Shown one piece after another: positions 24,869-33,895 of a stretch of DNA of 64,000 nucleotides; the first letter of the stretch is position 1; every line of letters starts with the position of its first letter. The notes beneath the pieces are model-generated. The model had not been told where the DNA came from and made no database searches. It worked only from the letters and a program-made list of their open reading frames with translations. Source of the DNA: Aminobacter aminovorans (GTDB taxonomy: Bacteria; Pseudomonadota; Alphaproteobacteria; Rhizobiales; Rhizobiaceae); contig NZ_UFSM01000001.1 in NCBI RefSeq assembly GCF_900445235.1, positions 4,107,501 through 4,171,500 of the forward strand. Reading direction: 5' to 3'. The translations under genes and the position numbers were made by a program.

Positions 24869-26673
24869 ACGCAGCGACCGATCCGAAACAGGCTGCCGGA
24901 GCCCCTGCCCCGGCAGCCGACAGGCCGGTGCTCGACGTCGCCGGGCTGACCATTTCCGTGCGCGGCGAAGACGGCGAACGGCCTGTCGTCTCCGACCTCT
25001 CCTTCTCCTTGGCGCGCGGCGAGACCTTGTGCATCGCCGGTGAATCCGGCTCCGGCAAGTCGATGACCTCGCTGGCGATCATGGCGCTGCTGCCGCAGCC
25101 GGCGGCCCTGTTATCAGCCGGTTCGATCAGGCTCGGCGACACCGATCTCGCGGGCCTCGACGAACGCCGGATGCGCCGCATCCGCGGCAACCGCATCGCC
25201 ATGATCTTCCAGGAGCCGATGACCTCGCTCAACCCGGTGCTGTCGATCGGCCGCCAGTTGGTCGAGGCGATCGAGGCCCATAAAGGTGTTTCCGCGGCCC
25301 AGTCGCGCAAACTCGCCATCGAGGCGCTGACCGCCGTGCGCATCCCCGAGGCCGAAAGCCGGCTGAAACGATATCCGCATGAACTGTCCGGCGGCATGCG
25401 CCAGCGCGTCATGATCGCCATGGCACTGGCGCTGAAGCCCGACGTGCTGATCGCCGACGAGCCGACAACGGCACTCGACGTCACCGTGCAGGGCGAAGTG
25501 CTCGAACTGTTGCGCGACCTGCAGCGCCAGCACGGCACCAGCGTCATCCTCATCACCCACGACATGGGCGTGGTCGCCGAAATGGCCGACCGCGTCATCA
25601 TCATGCGCAATGGCCGCATGGTCGAGCAGGGCAAGGTCGCCGACATCTTCGAACGGCCCGCAGTCGACTACACACGCGACCTGCTGGCCGCGGTGCCGCG
25701 CATGGGCACCGCGCGGCAGGCAGCACTCCCGGAGATCGAAGCGGCGAAACCCCAGCCGGTCGCTGTGGCGCGCGACCTCCATGTCCGCTTCGACCTGACC
25801 GGCGGCTTCTTCGGCCGGGTCAACCGCCGGGTGCATGCCGTCGAGGGCATCAGCTTTTCCATCGCGCCCAACGAGACGCTGTCCCTGGTCGGCGAATCCG
25901 GCTGCGGCAAGTCGACGACGGCGAAAGCGCTTGCCGGCCTGGTGCCCTATCACGGCGAGCTTGAGATCGGCGGGCGCAACCTGTCCGGCCTCGGCCGCGA
26001 AGCGCGCAAGGCGGTGCGCCGCGACGTGCAGATGATTTTCCAGGACCCCTACGCCTCGCTCGATCCGCGCATGCGTGTCGGCGACCTCGTCGCCGAGCCG
26101 CTTTTGATTCACGACATCGGCACATCAGAGGAGCGCAGCGAACGGGTCGCCGCCCTGTTCGAGCGCGTCGGTCTTTCGACTGAGCAGATGGAGCGTTATC
26201 CGCATGAGTTTTCCGGCGGCCAGCGCCAGCGCATCTGCATCGCCCGCGCCTTGGCGTTGCGGCCCAAGCTGATCATCGCCGATGAGAGCGTGTCGGCGCT
26301 CGACGTATCGGTGCAGGCGCGCGTGCTGCAATTGCTGAAGGAGCTGCAGCGCGAATTCGGCGTCGCCTATCTGTTCATCTCGCACGACATGGCGGTGGTG
26401 GAGAACATCTCCGACCGTGTCGCCGTCATGTATCTCGGCCAGATCGTCGAGATGGGCACGCGCGACCAGATCTTTTCCAATCCGCGCCATCCCTACACCA
26501 GGCGGCTGATCGAGGCGGTGCCGGTTCCCGATCCGCTCAGGCGCCGGACACGTTTCGCCCGCATGGAGCGCGAGATTCCGAGCCCGGTGCGCAGGCTTGG
26601 CGATGCGCCTGAGAAACTGGTGCTCACCGACGTCGGCGGCGGCCACCTCGTCGCCGAATCGTCGGATCGGTAA
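24865..26673 (+). CDS. Fused dual-domain ABC transporter ATPase, DppD-DppF type
   Basis: 602 residues with two complete ATPase domains. First: Walker A GESGSGKS, Q-loop in IFQEPMTSLNPVL, signature ELSGGMRQR, Walker B ADEPTTALDV. Second: GESGCGKST, IFQDPYASLDPRM, FSGGQRQR, ADESVSALDV. This is the fused form of the DppD and DppF pair that powers family 5 importers. It begins at an ATGA overlap with the formamidase gene and closes the operon. The second domain has Ser in the Walker B region (ADES) where Thr or Pro is usual, as in many DppF proteins. Confidence 0.92.
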   Translation: MNAATDPKQAAGAPAPAADRPVLDVAGLTISVRGEDGERPVVSDLSFSLARGETLCIAGESGSGKSMTSLAIMALLPQPAALLSAGSIRLGDTDLAGLDERRMRRIRGNRIAMIFQEPMTSLNPVLSIGRQLVEAIEAHKGVSAAQSRKLAIEALTAVRIPEAESRLKRYPHELSGGMRQRVMIAMALALKPDVLIADEPTTALDVTVQGEVLELLRDLQRQHGTSVILITHDMGVVAEMADRVIIMRNGRMVEQGKVADIFERPAVDYTRDLLAAVPRMGTARQAALPEIEAAKPQPVAVARDLHVRFDLTGGFFGRVNRRVHAVEGISFSIAPNETLSLVGESGCGKSTTAKALAGLVPYHGELEIGGRNLSGLGREARKAVRRDVQMIFQDPYASLDPRMRVGDLVAEPLLIHDIGTSEERSERVAALFERVGLSTEQMERYPHEFSGGQRQRICIARALALRPKLIIADESVSALDVSVQARVLQLLKELQREFGVAYLFISHDMAVVENISDRVAVMYLGQIVEMGTRDQIFSNPRHPYTRRLIEAVPVPDPLRRRTRFARMEREIPSPVRRLGDAPEKLVLTDVGGGHLVAESSDR

Positions 26674-27022
26674 GCCCGCCGACCCGCCGATCCCTGTCCG
26701 GCGCGCCAGTCGCGCCGAGGTTCGGTCGCGCCGGGGGTCGGTCGCGCCGGAGGTCGGCTCGTCATCCATCAGACGTCACAGCCTTCGGCAGAGATTGTGG
26801 AAAGATCATACTGGCATATGCCATTGCGACGTTTGTGCACGGCAGCCGGCATTTGATGAATCAAAGTGTAGTGCTATCGTCCGATCAAGCATGGTTAACA
26901 AAAGCTGAATTACAGCCGCGTGTTCGACCATGCCTGGGCCTGGCGGATCCGCTCGCCGGCCTGTCGCCACGGGCGAATGACTTTGCATAACCGGTCGCGG
27001 GCCAGGGTGGGAGTGGCAACGA
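26674..27022. other. Intergenic region with a short G/C-rich tandem repeat
   Basis: At about 26705-26760 the unit GGTCGGTCGCGCCGG is partly repeated three times. The remainder includes an AT-richer stretch (about 26795-26900) that may hold the promoter of the LuxR gene. No coding signal. Confidence 0.5.
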
Positions 27023-28123
27023 TTGGCGGAGCTGTGCGAAAAATTCATCGACCAGATCTATGAGGCGTCCTTCGTCCCGGAGAAATGGCCTGTTTTGCTT
27101 GACGACCTCGCCAGGGCCGTCGACGGCATGGGCGGCTACCTCTTCACCATCAGCCGGGGCGCTTCCGCCTATGTCGCCTCCGATGCGGTGGCACCCCATG
27201 TCGGGGCCTTCATGGATGAAGGCTGGATGGCGGTGAACGGCCGGGCGGCGCGCGCCGAAGCGCTGGCCTATCCCGGCTTCATCACCGACCTCGATGCCTT
27301 CAGCGAAGAGGAACTGGAGCGCGAGCCGATCTACCGCGACTTCCTCAGGCCGCGCGGCATGGGCTGGGCCGCCGGCACCCATATCCCGCTGCCCACCGGC
27401 GACGTGCTGTCGTTCAACCTCGAGCGCTCCACCGCACGCGGGCCGTTCGAACGGCCCTATGTCGAGGCGCTCGACCGGCTGCGGCCGCATATTGCGCGCG
27501 CGGCCATGGTCGGCGCACGGATCGGCCTGGAAAAGGCGCGCGCCGGCGCCGATGCGCTGGAGGCGCTCGGCCTGCCGGCGGCGGTGCTGGGCGGACGCGG
27601 CCAGTTGCTCGCCTGCAACCAGCTGATGGACAGGCTGATCCCCGACATGGTGCAGGACGGCACGGCCCGCGCCCAGATCACCGACAGGAAAGCCGATGCG
27701 CTGCTCGAGGCGGCACTTGCGGCACTCGCCGTCGGCACCCGGCGCGGCATCGTCCAGTCGTTCCCGATCAAGGGCGATGACGGCAAGCCGTCAGGCGTGG
27801 CGCATCTGTTGCCGGTGCGCGGCTCGGCGAACGACGTGTTCAGCCGCATGAACAGCATCCTGGTCATCATGCCGCTGCCCGGCCCGGGCGCACCGCCGGT
27901 CAAGGTGCTGCAGGCGCTGTTCGACCTGACGCCGAGCGAAGCGCGCATCGCCGCGGCGCTCGCCGACGGCCGCACCATCGACGCCATCAGCCAGGATTTC
28001 GGCATCGCCCGGGAAACCGTGCGCTCGCATCTGCGCTCGATCTTCGCCAAGTCGGGGGTGTCCAAGCAGTCGTCGCTGGTCCGGCTGCTGCTCGGCGTGA
28101 CGCTGCCGCGACCGGGCAGCTAG
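27023..28123 (+). CDS. LuxR-family transcriptional regulator with N-terminal sensory region
   Basis: 366 residues. The C-terminal 60 residues are a LuxR-type helix-turn-helix (LTPSEARIAAALADGRTIDA, ISQDFGIARETVRSHLRSIF). The N-terminal 300 residues lack a receiver or autoinducer domain; a PAS-like segment with AAVLGGRGQLLACNQLMDRL is likely. Many alphaproteobacterial orphan regulators share this plan. A TTG start is used, with GGGAG 9 bases upstream. It stands alone after the amide operon and before the accessory island; a link to either is not shown. Confidence 0.8.
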   Translation: MAELCEKFIDQIYEASFVPEKWPVLLDDLARAVDGMGGYLFTISRGASAYVASDAVAPHVGAFMDEGWMAVNGRAARAEALAYPGFITDLDAFSEEELEREPIYRDFLRPRGMGWAAGTHIPLPTGDVLSFNLERSTARGPFERPYVEALDRLRPHIARAAMVGARIGLEKARAGADALEALGLPAAVLGGRGQLLACNQLMDRLIPDMVQDGTARAQITDRKADALLEAALAALAVGTRRGIVQSFPIKGDDGKPSGVAHLLPVRGSANDVFSRMNSILVIMPLPGPGAPPVKVLQALFDLTPSEARIAAALADGRTIDAISQDFGIARETVRSHLRSIFAKSGVSKQSSLVRLLLGVTLPRPGS

Positions 28124-28299
28124 GCATAGATTGAATGAGCGTGGTTTGGGGTGGGAAGCGGACAGTCTGCTTTCATTGCGGAACCGCGAAAAGCGGGCGC
28201 TAGAGTTTTTAGACATTGAGCCGCCACGCGGAGGCGTTTGCTTCGGATTCACTTTCCTGCCCCTGGCCTGTATATGCTGGCCCACAAAGGGAGGATGAA

Positions 28300-29766
28300 G
28301 TGGCCGGTCCGGAGAAGGAAGATACCTATGCCAGCGCGCCTATCGACGCCGGCACGCATGCCGAGGACGGTTCTTTCCTGGTCCTTGAGACCATTCCCGA
28401 TGGGAAGACCCAGTATCTAAGCTACCATCTCAGCGTGAAGGCCTATGATAGGGCGAAGGCGGCTGGAGCCGATATGGAGCTTTTGGACGAAGCGTCCCAG
28501 CCTCAGCTGCTGGCGGAATATAGCTTCGAGACGAAAGTCCTGACCACCTATCCGATCTGGCTCCGCTCGAACCAGACCAATTTCCTCAAGCCGAAGTACG
28601 GGACAATCGCCAGGATATCGTTCGAGGACGGGCATGAGATGGAAGTCGACAAGCACATAGGCTTGTTCTTCGGCTTGCCGACCGGATTTCACCGCAAGCC
28701 GTTCGAGGGGTTTGGCGTCGATCCCCGCATCAAGTATCTCATCGACGCCTTCCGCAACCTCCCCGGCATCGTAGGCATCACGATGTGCGAGGACGACCAG
28801 ATCTCGGTCGATGGCGACCACGTGCGCCTTCCCATCCACATCTTCGACGACGCCCGCCTGAACATAAACCGGGCCCACGATGCCGCTCGTGATTTCGCCA
28901 ACGGCGAGAAGATGGCCTACCTCAAAAACCTTTTCTTGCCTTACGTAGTCCCGGGATACGAACCCAACGATTTCGAGCGGCCCGGAATCGACCTGCAGGA
29001 TACCGTTCGGTCGGCGCTGGCGAAGAAGGGCATCCCGCGGTCCCGCAACACCAACAACAGTGCCGCTATCCGGAGCGTGATGCGCCAGGTCGTGGAGATC
29101 ACCCAGGACGATCCGGTGCAGCTCTTCGAATTGAGCGAAAAGATCCAATTGGCCTCCCTTTCCGCATTGATCGAGGACATGGCCAAGGAGATGGCCAAGG
29201 GCCACCGCGAGGCGTTCTGGCAGACCTATTTTGAGGAGAACCCATTCATCCTAAAGGTGCTCTTCGGGCTGCCGGTGGTGCACTATACCAGCCAGGCGAC
29301 AGTCGGCGGGATGGGGCTGAAGCGGAAGGGCGAGAAGCAGGCCGATTACTTGGTCAAAGCCGGGATGCTGGGTAATCTGGCCATCGTCGAGATCAAAACG
29401 ACTGAGACTCAGTTGCTGACCAAGCCCCCCTATCGTCCACCCAACCTCTATGGCCCGCACCCGGAACTGACAGGTGGTGTGAACCAGTTGGTCGACCAGA
29501 AGCTTCGTCTCATCAAGAGCATCGCAGCCAAGAAGGAAGAGGAGGAGGAGCCGAACATCCAGGCTTGGTCGGTCCCGTGCATTCTCATCATCGGCAGGGT
29601 CCCCGAGAAAAAGGACGAGAAGCAATCCTTCGAGATATACCGCGGCAGCCAGAAGGACGTGCTCATCATCACGTTCGACGAGTTGCTGGCAAAGCTGGTG
29701 GCCCTGCACGAATTCCTGATCACCAAGCCAGACAAGATCGACGAGGACGCCGCGAAACTCGTTTAA
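28300..29766 (+). CDS. Shedu-type anti-phage nuclease (SduA-like, DUF4263)
   Basis: 488 residues. The C-terminal third carries the DUF4263 nuclease fold of Shedu: a lead helix FWQTYFEENPFILKVLFG, then a PD-(D/E)XK-like core with KQADYLVKAG (Asp about 349) and AIVEIKT (Glu 364, Lys 366), followed by a Gln-rich helix (GVNQLVDQKLRLIKSI). The N-terminal 300 residues have no recognised domain and may be the sensory part. Shedu is a known single-protein defence system. The GTG at 28300 is chosen because GGGAGG lies 5 bases upstream. Base composition is visibly less GC-rich than flanking genes, consistent with transfer. Confidence 0.82.
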   Translation: MAGPEKEDTYASAPIDAGTHAEDGSFLVLETIPDGKTQYLSYHLSVKAYDRAKAAGADMELLDEASQPQLLAEYSFETKVLTTYPIWLRSNQTNFLKPKYGTIARISFEDGHEMEVDKHIGLFFGLPTGFHRKPFEGFGVDPRIKYLIDAFRNLPGIVGITMCEDDQISVDGDHVRLPIHIFDDARLNINRAHDAARDFANGEKMAYLKNLFLPYVVPGYEPNDFERPGIDLQDTVRSALAKKGIPRSRNTNNSAAIRSVMRQVVEITQDDPVQLFELSEKIQLASLSALIEDMAKEMAKGHREAFWQTYFEENPFILKVLFGLPVVHYTSQATVGGMGLKRKGEKQADYLVKAGMLGNLAIVEIKTTETQLLTKPPYRPPNLYGPHPELTGGVNQLVDQKLRLIKSIAAKKEEEEEPNIQAWSVPCILIIGRVPEKKDEKQSFEIYRGSQKDVLIITFDELLAKLVALHEFLITKPDKIDEDAAKLV

Positions 29767-29880
29767 CGGTACTAACTAATCTGGTCCGGCAAGGATACCC
29801 AGGTTGCCGGCTGGCAAGGCGTTGGCCAGTTTGAGTGTTTGTTTCTGACCTAGTGATTGTCGATTTTGGGGAGTGAATTC

Positions 29881-30654
29881 GTGACGGACGACAGTTTGGA
29901 TCCGGCTTTCAAGTCGCACCGTGATTACTATCATTTCCGACGCGAGGTAGTGAAGTCACGTCGTTACATTGGGTCTCCGGAGACGGTAGCATTTCTGCAA
30001 GCCGTCGCTGCCACCTGTCATGCCCGAGAGACTATCTTCAAAGTGGGCGCGGGATTGAGGCGCGCCCAAGTAGCACATGGCCTGAGACCGATTTATCAAA
30101 CTGGCGACGACGGTGAATACATACACATCGACGATATCGAGTGCGCAGCCAACAAGGCCCGCATGATGCCTTTGCCTGACCGGGCTGGCGACGGGCGCGT
30201 GAACCCCCGCGGCATACCCTGTCTCTATATGGCGACCAACGACGCTACGGCAGTATCGGAAGTCAGGCCCGCGATCGGCGCTTACGTGACCGTCGCCGTT
30301 ATGAAATGCTTGCGCGAATTGAAACTGATCGACTGCAGCGTTCTCGCCGAAAAGCAGTTCATATACTTCAAAGAGCCAGAACGCGCCGAGATGGAGGAGG
30401 CCGTCTGGTCGGATATCAACAGGGCATTTTCAGCGCCTGTAGATAGGTCCGACGACGCAGCGGAGTACGCGCCTACACAGATTCTCTCGGAATTGTTCCG
30501 CTCCCTCGGTTACGACGGCGTGGCGTACAAAAGCGCGTTCGGCGAGGACGGCTACAATGTCGCAATCTTCAATATTGACGATTTCGAAGTCGGGTGGTGT
30601 CGGCTGTTTAAAGTGAAAGACATTACGCACAAGATTGAGCAGCAACCCGACTGA
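29881..30654 (+). CDS. RES-domain protein (predicted NAD+-degrading enzyme)
   Basis: 257 residues. The RES core is visible: an early Arg (FKVGAGLRRAQVAHG), then DGRVNPRGIPCLYMATND and ATAVSEVRPAIG with the conserved Arg, Tyr, Ser and Glu, and the closing SLGYDGVAYKS/NVAIFN segment. RES proteins degrade NAD+ and act as toxins with Xre antitoxins or as effectors. No Xre partner is adjacent. The start is GTG 29881 with GGGGAG 7 bases upstream; an upstream TTG is possible. It follows the Shedu gene by 114 bases on the same strand, with similar lower GC, and precedes a transposase remnant. Confidence 0.82.
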   Translation: MTDDSLDPAFKSHRDYYHFRREVVKSRRYIGSPETVAFLQAVAATCHARETIFKVGAGLRRAQVAHGLRPIYQTGDDGEYIHIDDIECAANKARMMPLPDRAGDGRVNPRGIPCLYMATNDATAVSEVRPAIGAYVTVAVMKCLRELKLIDCSVLAEKQFIYFKEPERAEMEEAVWSDINRAFSAPVDRSDDAAEYAPTQILSELFRSLGYDGVAYKSAFGEDGYNVAIFNIDDFEVGWCRLFKVKDITHKIEQQPD

Positions 30655-30787
30655 TTTGCACTATCGGGGCGCGCACCTGGCACCTCTACGGGATGACGAA
30701 TGGCAGCTTGCTGGGATGCACGCATCAGCTCTGGATGACCGGCATGGGGGTCGAATGCGGACGCTGTCTTTCACGTTGGGCCGAAAT

Positions 30788-30982
30788 CTGATTCAGCATC
30801 GGCATGAGCCGATAGATCTAACCGAGGCGCTTGATCGAGCCGCTCTCATCGAGCGCTTCTTCTCCAAACTGAAGCCCGTCCGGAAGGTTGCGACCCGCTA
30901 CGACAAGCCGGCCGAAAACGTTCTCGCCATGGTTCAGCTCGCTTCTTTGGGCTGTGGCTTCGCTTATGAGCCTGGGGCCTAG
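30788..30982 (+). pseudogene. C-terminal remnant of an IS5-family transposase
   Basis: The last 65 or so codons of an open frame read EALDRAALIERFFSKLKPVR, then KVATRYDKPAENVLAMVQLA, closely matching the end of IS5-type DDE transposases (FFxKLKxxRxIATRYDK). The N-terminal and catalytic parts are absent, and the upstream sequence from 30657 is not recognisable. It marks a past insertion at the right end of the Shedu-RES island. Confidence 0.75.
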
Positions 30983-31043
30983 ACCATAGGCTTACTCGAC
31001 ACGTCGCCTGCGACCTGCGCATCTGGAATGGGGAGGAACGACA

Positions 31044-31328
31044 ATGCCTTATCTCGACATCTATCTGGCCCAGCTAACCGACCCGTTCCGGATCGGCCTG
31101 CTGGTCGCGCTGGTGGTCACCGCCGCCAACACCGCGCCGAACCTGAACCGCTGGATCCCGATCGCGCTGGGCGTCGTCTTCGTCGCCGTGCTGATCCCGT
31201 TCAGCTTCGGTGCCTCCGACGACGTCGCCAAGGCGTTTGCCGTCGGCGTCGGCCTGGTCTCCAATGTCACGCTGCTGGCCGTCATTCTGGGCGCCAAGGC
31301 GCTCTATTCCAGGTTGGCCAGGGGCTAG
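31044..31328 (+). CDS. Small three-helix membrane protein
   Basis: 94 residues with a strong GGGGAGGA ribosome site 6 bases before the ATG. Three hydrophobic segments: about residues 15-32 (RIGLLVALVVTAANTA), 38-55 (IPIALGVVFVAVLIPFSF) and 65-88 (VGVGLVSNVTLLAVILGAK). No conserved family recognised. Codon choice and GC match the core genome, so it lies outside the lower-GC island. Function unknown. Confidence 0.7.
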   Translation: MPYLDIYLAQLTDPFRIGLLVALVVTAANTAPNLNRWIPIALGVVFVAVLIPFSFGASDDVAKAFAVGVGLVSNVTLLAVILGAKALYSRLARG

Positions 31329-31424
31329 ATCGGTTCCGCTTCTCTTCGAATAGCGGAGGCGCTTTTTGTGCCCGCGCAATTCCTGATGGAAAACCGCTGC
31401 ACTTCCTGGAATTGCCCTGGCTGG

Positions 31425-31895
31425 TTTTCCGGCAACGGCATGGCAACTGTGTTCAAGCGAGCAAACAAGTGCTCTTTCTTCCGCCCTCTCCGCATTCCTC
31501 ACCTTCACGGCATGGATCCCAGGGTCTCCGCGACGGAGCTTCGCTCCTGCTTCGCCCTAGGATGACGAATTGTGGATGGTCGCCGCCGGCCTGGGTGGTG
31601 AGCCGGTTGGCGCGGCCTCCCGCTTCGTCATCCTCGAGTCGAGCCTCTGGGATGACGAATGGAGAGGCCTGTCCGGCAAGCCAAAACCACTAAAGCGCAT
31701 GCTCACCCCTTCGTCATCCTAGGGCGAAGCAGGAGCGAAGCTCCGTCGCGGAGACCCTGGGATCCATGCCGTGACCTTGCGGCAGCGCACAGACGGTTCA
31801 GAACGTCTGTACCTTCTGCCACCCGCAACACATTCCTCACCCTCACGGCATGGATTCTCGGGTCGAGCCTCTGGGATGACGAAGTGGGGAGCCCG
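31425..31895. repeat. Intergenic repeat block (copy cluster 3)
   Basis: Contains the TGTGTTCAAGCGAG element (31439-31508), a 61-base module (31506-31566) and an inverted copy (31713-31774), plus a shortened piece at 31845-31880. The two 61-base copies face each other and could form a large hairpin. The gap 31329-31937 contains no supported gene. Confidence 0.8.
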
Positions 31896-31937
31896 CGCCC
31901 GCCCCGTCGTGCCATCTCTCGTTCATGGCTTTGCGCC

Positions 31938-32645
31938 CTACAGCTCGAACTCACCCTGCCCGGCGTCGAGTGCGCCGATGGTCTCGGCGGCAAGGGCGCG
32001 GGTGATGCGGCTCTTCTGTTCGAGGGCGGCGCGGTCGAGGCGCTCGACGACGCGGATGGCCGTCGACAGGGAGCGCTCGATGCGGCGGACCAGGAACTGC
32101 ACGACATGCGGCTCGACCTCGACCTGGCGGTCGGCGAACAGCTTGGTGATGACGCCGGCCAAAAGAAGGTCGTCGGGCTCGTCGATCTCGACGGTCGCCG
32201 CTGCCTTGAGCCGCGAGGCGAGGTCGGGCAGCGTCACACCCCAGGCGGCGGGAAAGCTGCGCGCGGTGAGCAGAAGCTGCGCGCCCGAGCCGCGAATGGT
32301 GTTGATCAGGTGGAACAGTCCGTCCTGGTCGATCCTGCCCTGGTCGGCATCGTCGATCAGCACCGAGGCCGCGCCGACCTCGCCCAGATGCGCCGTAATG
32401 TCGGAGACGTCGAGCTGGAGCGCCTCGGCATGCTCGCGCCAGATCGCGGCGAGGTGCGATTTGCCGGAGCCGGCCGGACCGGCCAGCAGCACGACAGGCG
32501 CCGGCCATTCGGGCCAGCGGTCGATCAGCGCAACAGCCTGGGCGTTGGCGCCTGAAACGACGACGTCGTCGCGCGAGAACCCCGGGGAATGTCCGAGGTC
32601 GAGCGGCAGCTGGCGCGGTTTGATCGGCTCGCGCGACACGGTCAT
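31938..32645 (-). CDS. hdaA: DnaA regulatory inactivator homologue HdaA
   Basis: 235 residues of the DnaA-like AAA+ family without the DNA-binding domain. It starts with LPLDLGHSPGFSRDDVVVSG, has a P-loop GPAGSGKSHLAA and a Walker B region (ASVLIDDADQG), then sensor helices (LPDLASRLKAAATVEIDEPD) and a C-terminal helical part. HdaA stimulates ATP hydrolysis on DnaA with the sliding clamp to prevent re-initiation; LPLDL near the N-terminus fits the clamp-binding motif. ATGA overlap with the upstream permease. Placement after an AI-2E permease next to purMN is the usual alphaproteobacterial order. Confidence 0.9.
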   Translation of the reverse strand: MTVSREPIKPRQLPLDLGHSPGFSRDDVVVSGANAQAVALIDRWPEWPAPVVLLAGPAGSGKSHLAAIWREHAEALQLDVSDITAHLGEVGAASVLIDDADQGRIDQDGLFHLINTIRGSGAQLLLTARSFPAAWGVTLPDLASRLKAAATVEIDEPDDLLLAGVITKLFADRQVEVEPHVVQFLVRRIERSLSTAIRVVERLDRAALEQKSRITRALAAETIGALDAGQGEFEL

Positions 32646-33895
32646 TTTTCCGGTTTCGCGCCGCTCGGCTTGCCGGCCTGGACTTTTGCAGCGCGCGGCC
32701 CACGGGCCTCGATCTTTACACTGCTCGGCGTGCCCGCCTCGACCTTTGCAGTGCTGGGCGTGCCCGCCTCGGGCGTCTCTGCGTCATGGCCGTGATAGAG
32801 CGGTGAATCGAGGTAGCGGCCGATGGCGAAGCGGACCAGCACGGCAACGGCCGCCGCCGACGGCACCGCCACCAGAAGGCCGACGAAGCCGAACATCGCG
32901 CCGAAGGCGACGAGCGCGAACATCAGCCAGACCGGATGCAGGCCGACGCTCTTGCCGACGAGCCGCGGCTGCAGGATGTTGCCCTCGATGAACTGGCCGA
33001 TGAAGAACACCGCCGCCACCGCCGCGACCATGGTCCAGTCCGGCCAGAACTGGACGAAGGCGACGCCGATCGACAGCACCAGGCCAAGCAGCGAGCCGAC
33101 ATAGGGAATGAAGCTGACCAGGCCGGCAAACAGGCCGATCAGCACGCCGAAATTCAGCCCGGTCAGGGTCAGGCCGGCGGCATAGAAGATGCCGAGGATC
33201 AGGCACAAAGTGCCCTGCCCGCGGACGAAGCCGGCAATCGCCGTGTTGATGTCGCGGGCGATCTGCCTGACGGTGACGACGTGATCGCGCGGGATCCAGC
33301 TGTCGACGACCGCGACCATGCGGTCCCAGTCGAGCAGCATGTAGAAGGCGACGACCGGGGTGACCACGAACAGGCTGGCGATCGAAAACAGCGCGACGCC
33401 GGAACTCCAGATGCCCTGGAAGATGGTGGTGACGAAGCCGAAGCCCGAGTTGAGCAGCGAGTTCAGCCCCTCGCGCAGGCCTTCGGCATCGACGCCGAAA
33501 CGCTGTTCGATCCATTGCGGGTTGAAGTCGGTGATCAGCTGCTGCAGGCGTTCGAGATAACCCGGCACCTTGGCGGCGAAGTCGGCCATCTGCGAGGCCA
33601 GCACCGGAATGATGATGACAAGGCCGAGAACCAGAAGCACCAGGAAGCAGACCAGGATGACGACGGTTGCCATCAGCCTGGACAGGCCGAGCTTCTGCAG
33701 CCGGTCGGCGACCGGGTCGAGGAAATAGGCAAGCGCCATGCCGGCGACGAAAGGCAGCAGGATGTCGCTGAACAGATAAAGGAATACCGAAAACAGGACG
33801 GCTGTGATCAACCAGAAGCGGATCTGCTTGCGGAATGCCGCAGCAGCAGCTTCTTCGGCCGCTTCGTCATCGGTTGGGAGTTTCGCCTTCGCCAT
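32642..33895 (-). CDS. AI-2E family (PerM-type) transporter
   Basis: 417 residues with about eight membrane helices: FWLITAVLFSVFLYLFSDIL at the start, LMATVVILVCFLVLLVLGL, the family region RQIARDINTAIAGFVRGQGT, and LVSFIPYVGSLLGLVLSIGV. The C-terminal 50 residues form a repetitive hydrophilic tail (EAGTPSTAKVEAGTPSSVKI). PerM-like proteins have been linked to autoinducer or ion export; in this position their role is unknown. It lies between the pgsA-like gene and hdaA and overlaps both, so the three form an operon. Confidence 0.9.
   Translation of the reverse strand: MAKAKLPTDDEAAEEAAAAAFRKQIRFWLITAVLFSVFLYLFSDILLPFVAGMALAYFLDPVADRLQKLGLSRLMATVVILVCFLVLLVLGLVIIIPVLASQMADFAAKVPGYLERLQQLITDFNPQWIEQRFGVDAEGLREGLNSLLNSGFGFVTTIFQGIWSSGVALFSIASLFVVTPVVAFYMLLDWDRMVAVVDSWIPRDHVVTVRQIARDINTAIAGFVRGQGTLCLILGIFYAAGLTLTGLNFGVLIGLFAGLVSFIPYVGSLLGLVLSIGVAFVQFWPDWTMVAAVAAVFFIGQFIEGNILQPRLVGKSVGLHPVWLMFALVAFGAMFGFVGLLVAVPSAAAVAVLVRFAIGRYLDSPLYHGHDAETPEAGTPSTAKVEAGTPSSVKIEARGPRAAKVQAGKPSGAKPEK

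Noticed and set aside
27023..28123. LuxR regulator as a quorum-sensing receptor
   Set aside because: No autoinducer-binding domain pattern and no luxI-like synthase nearby.
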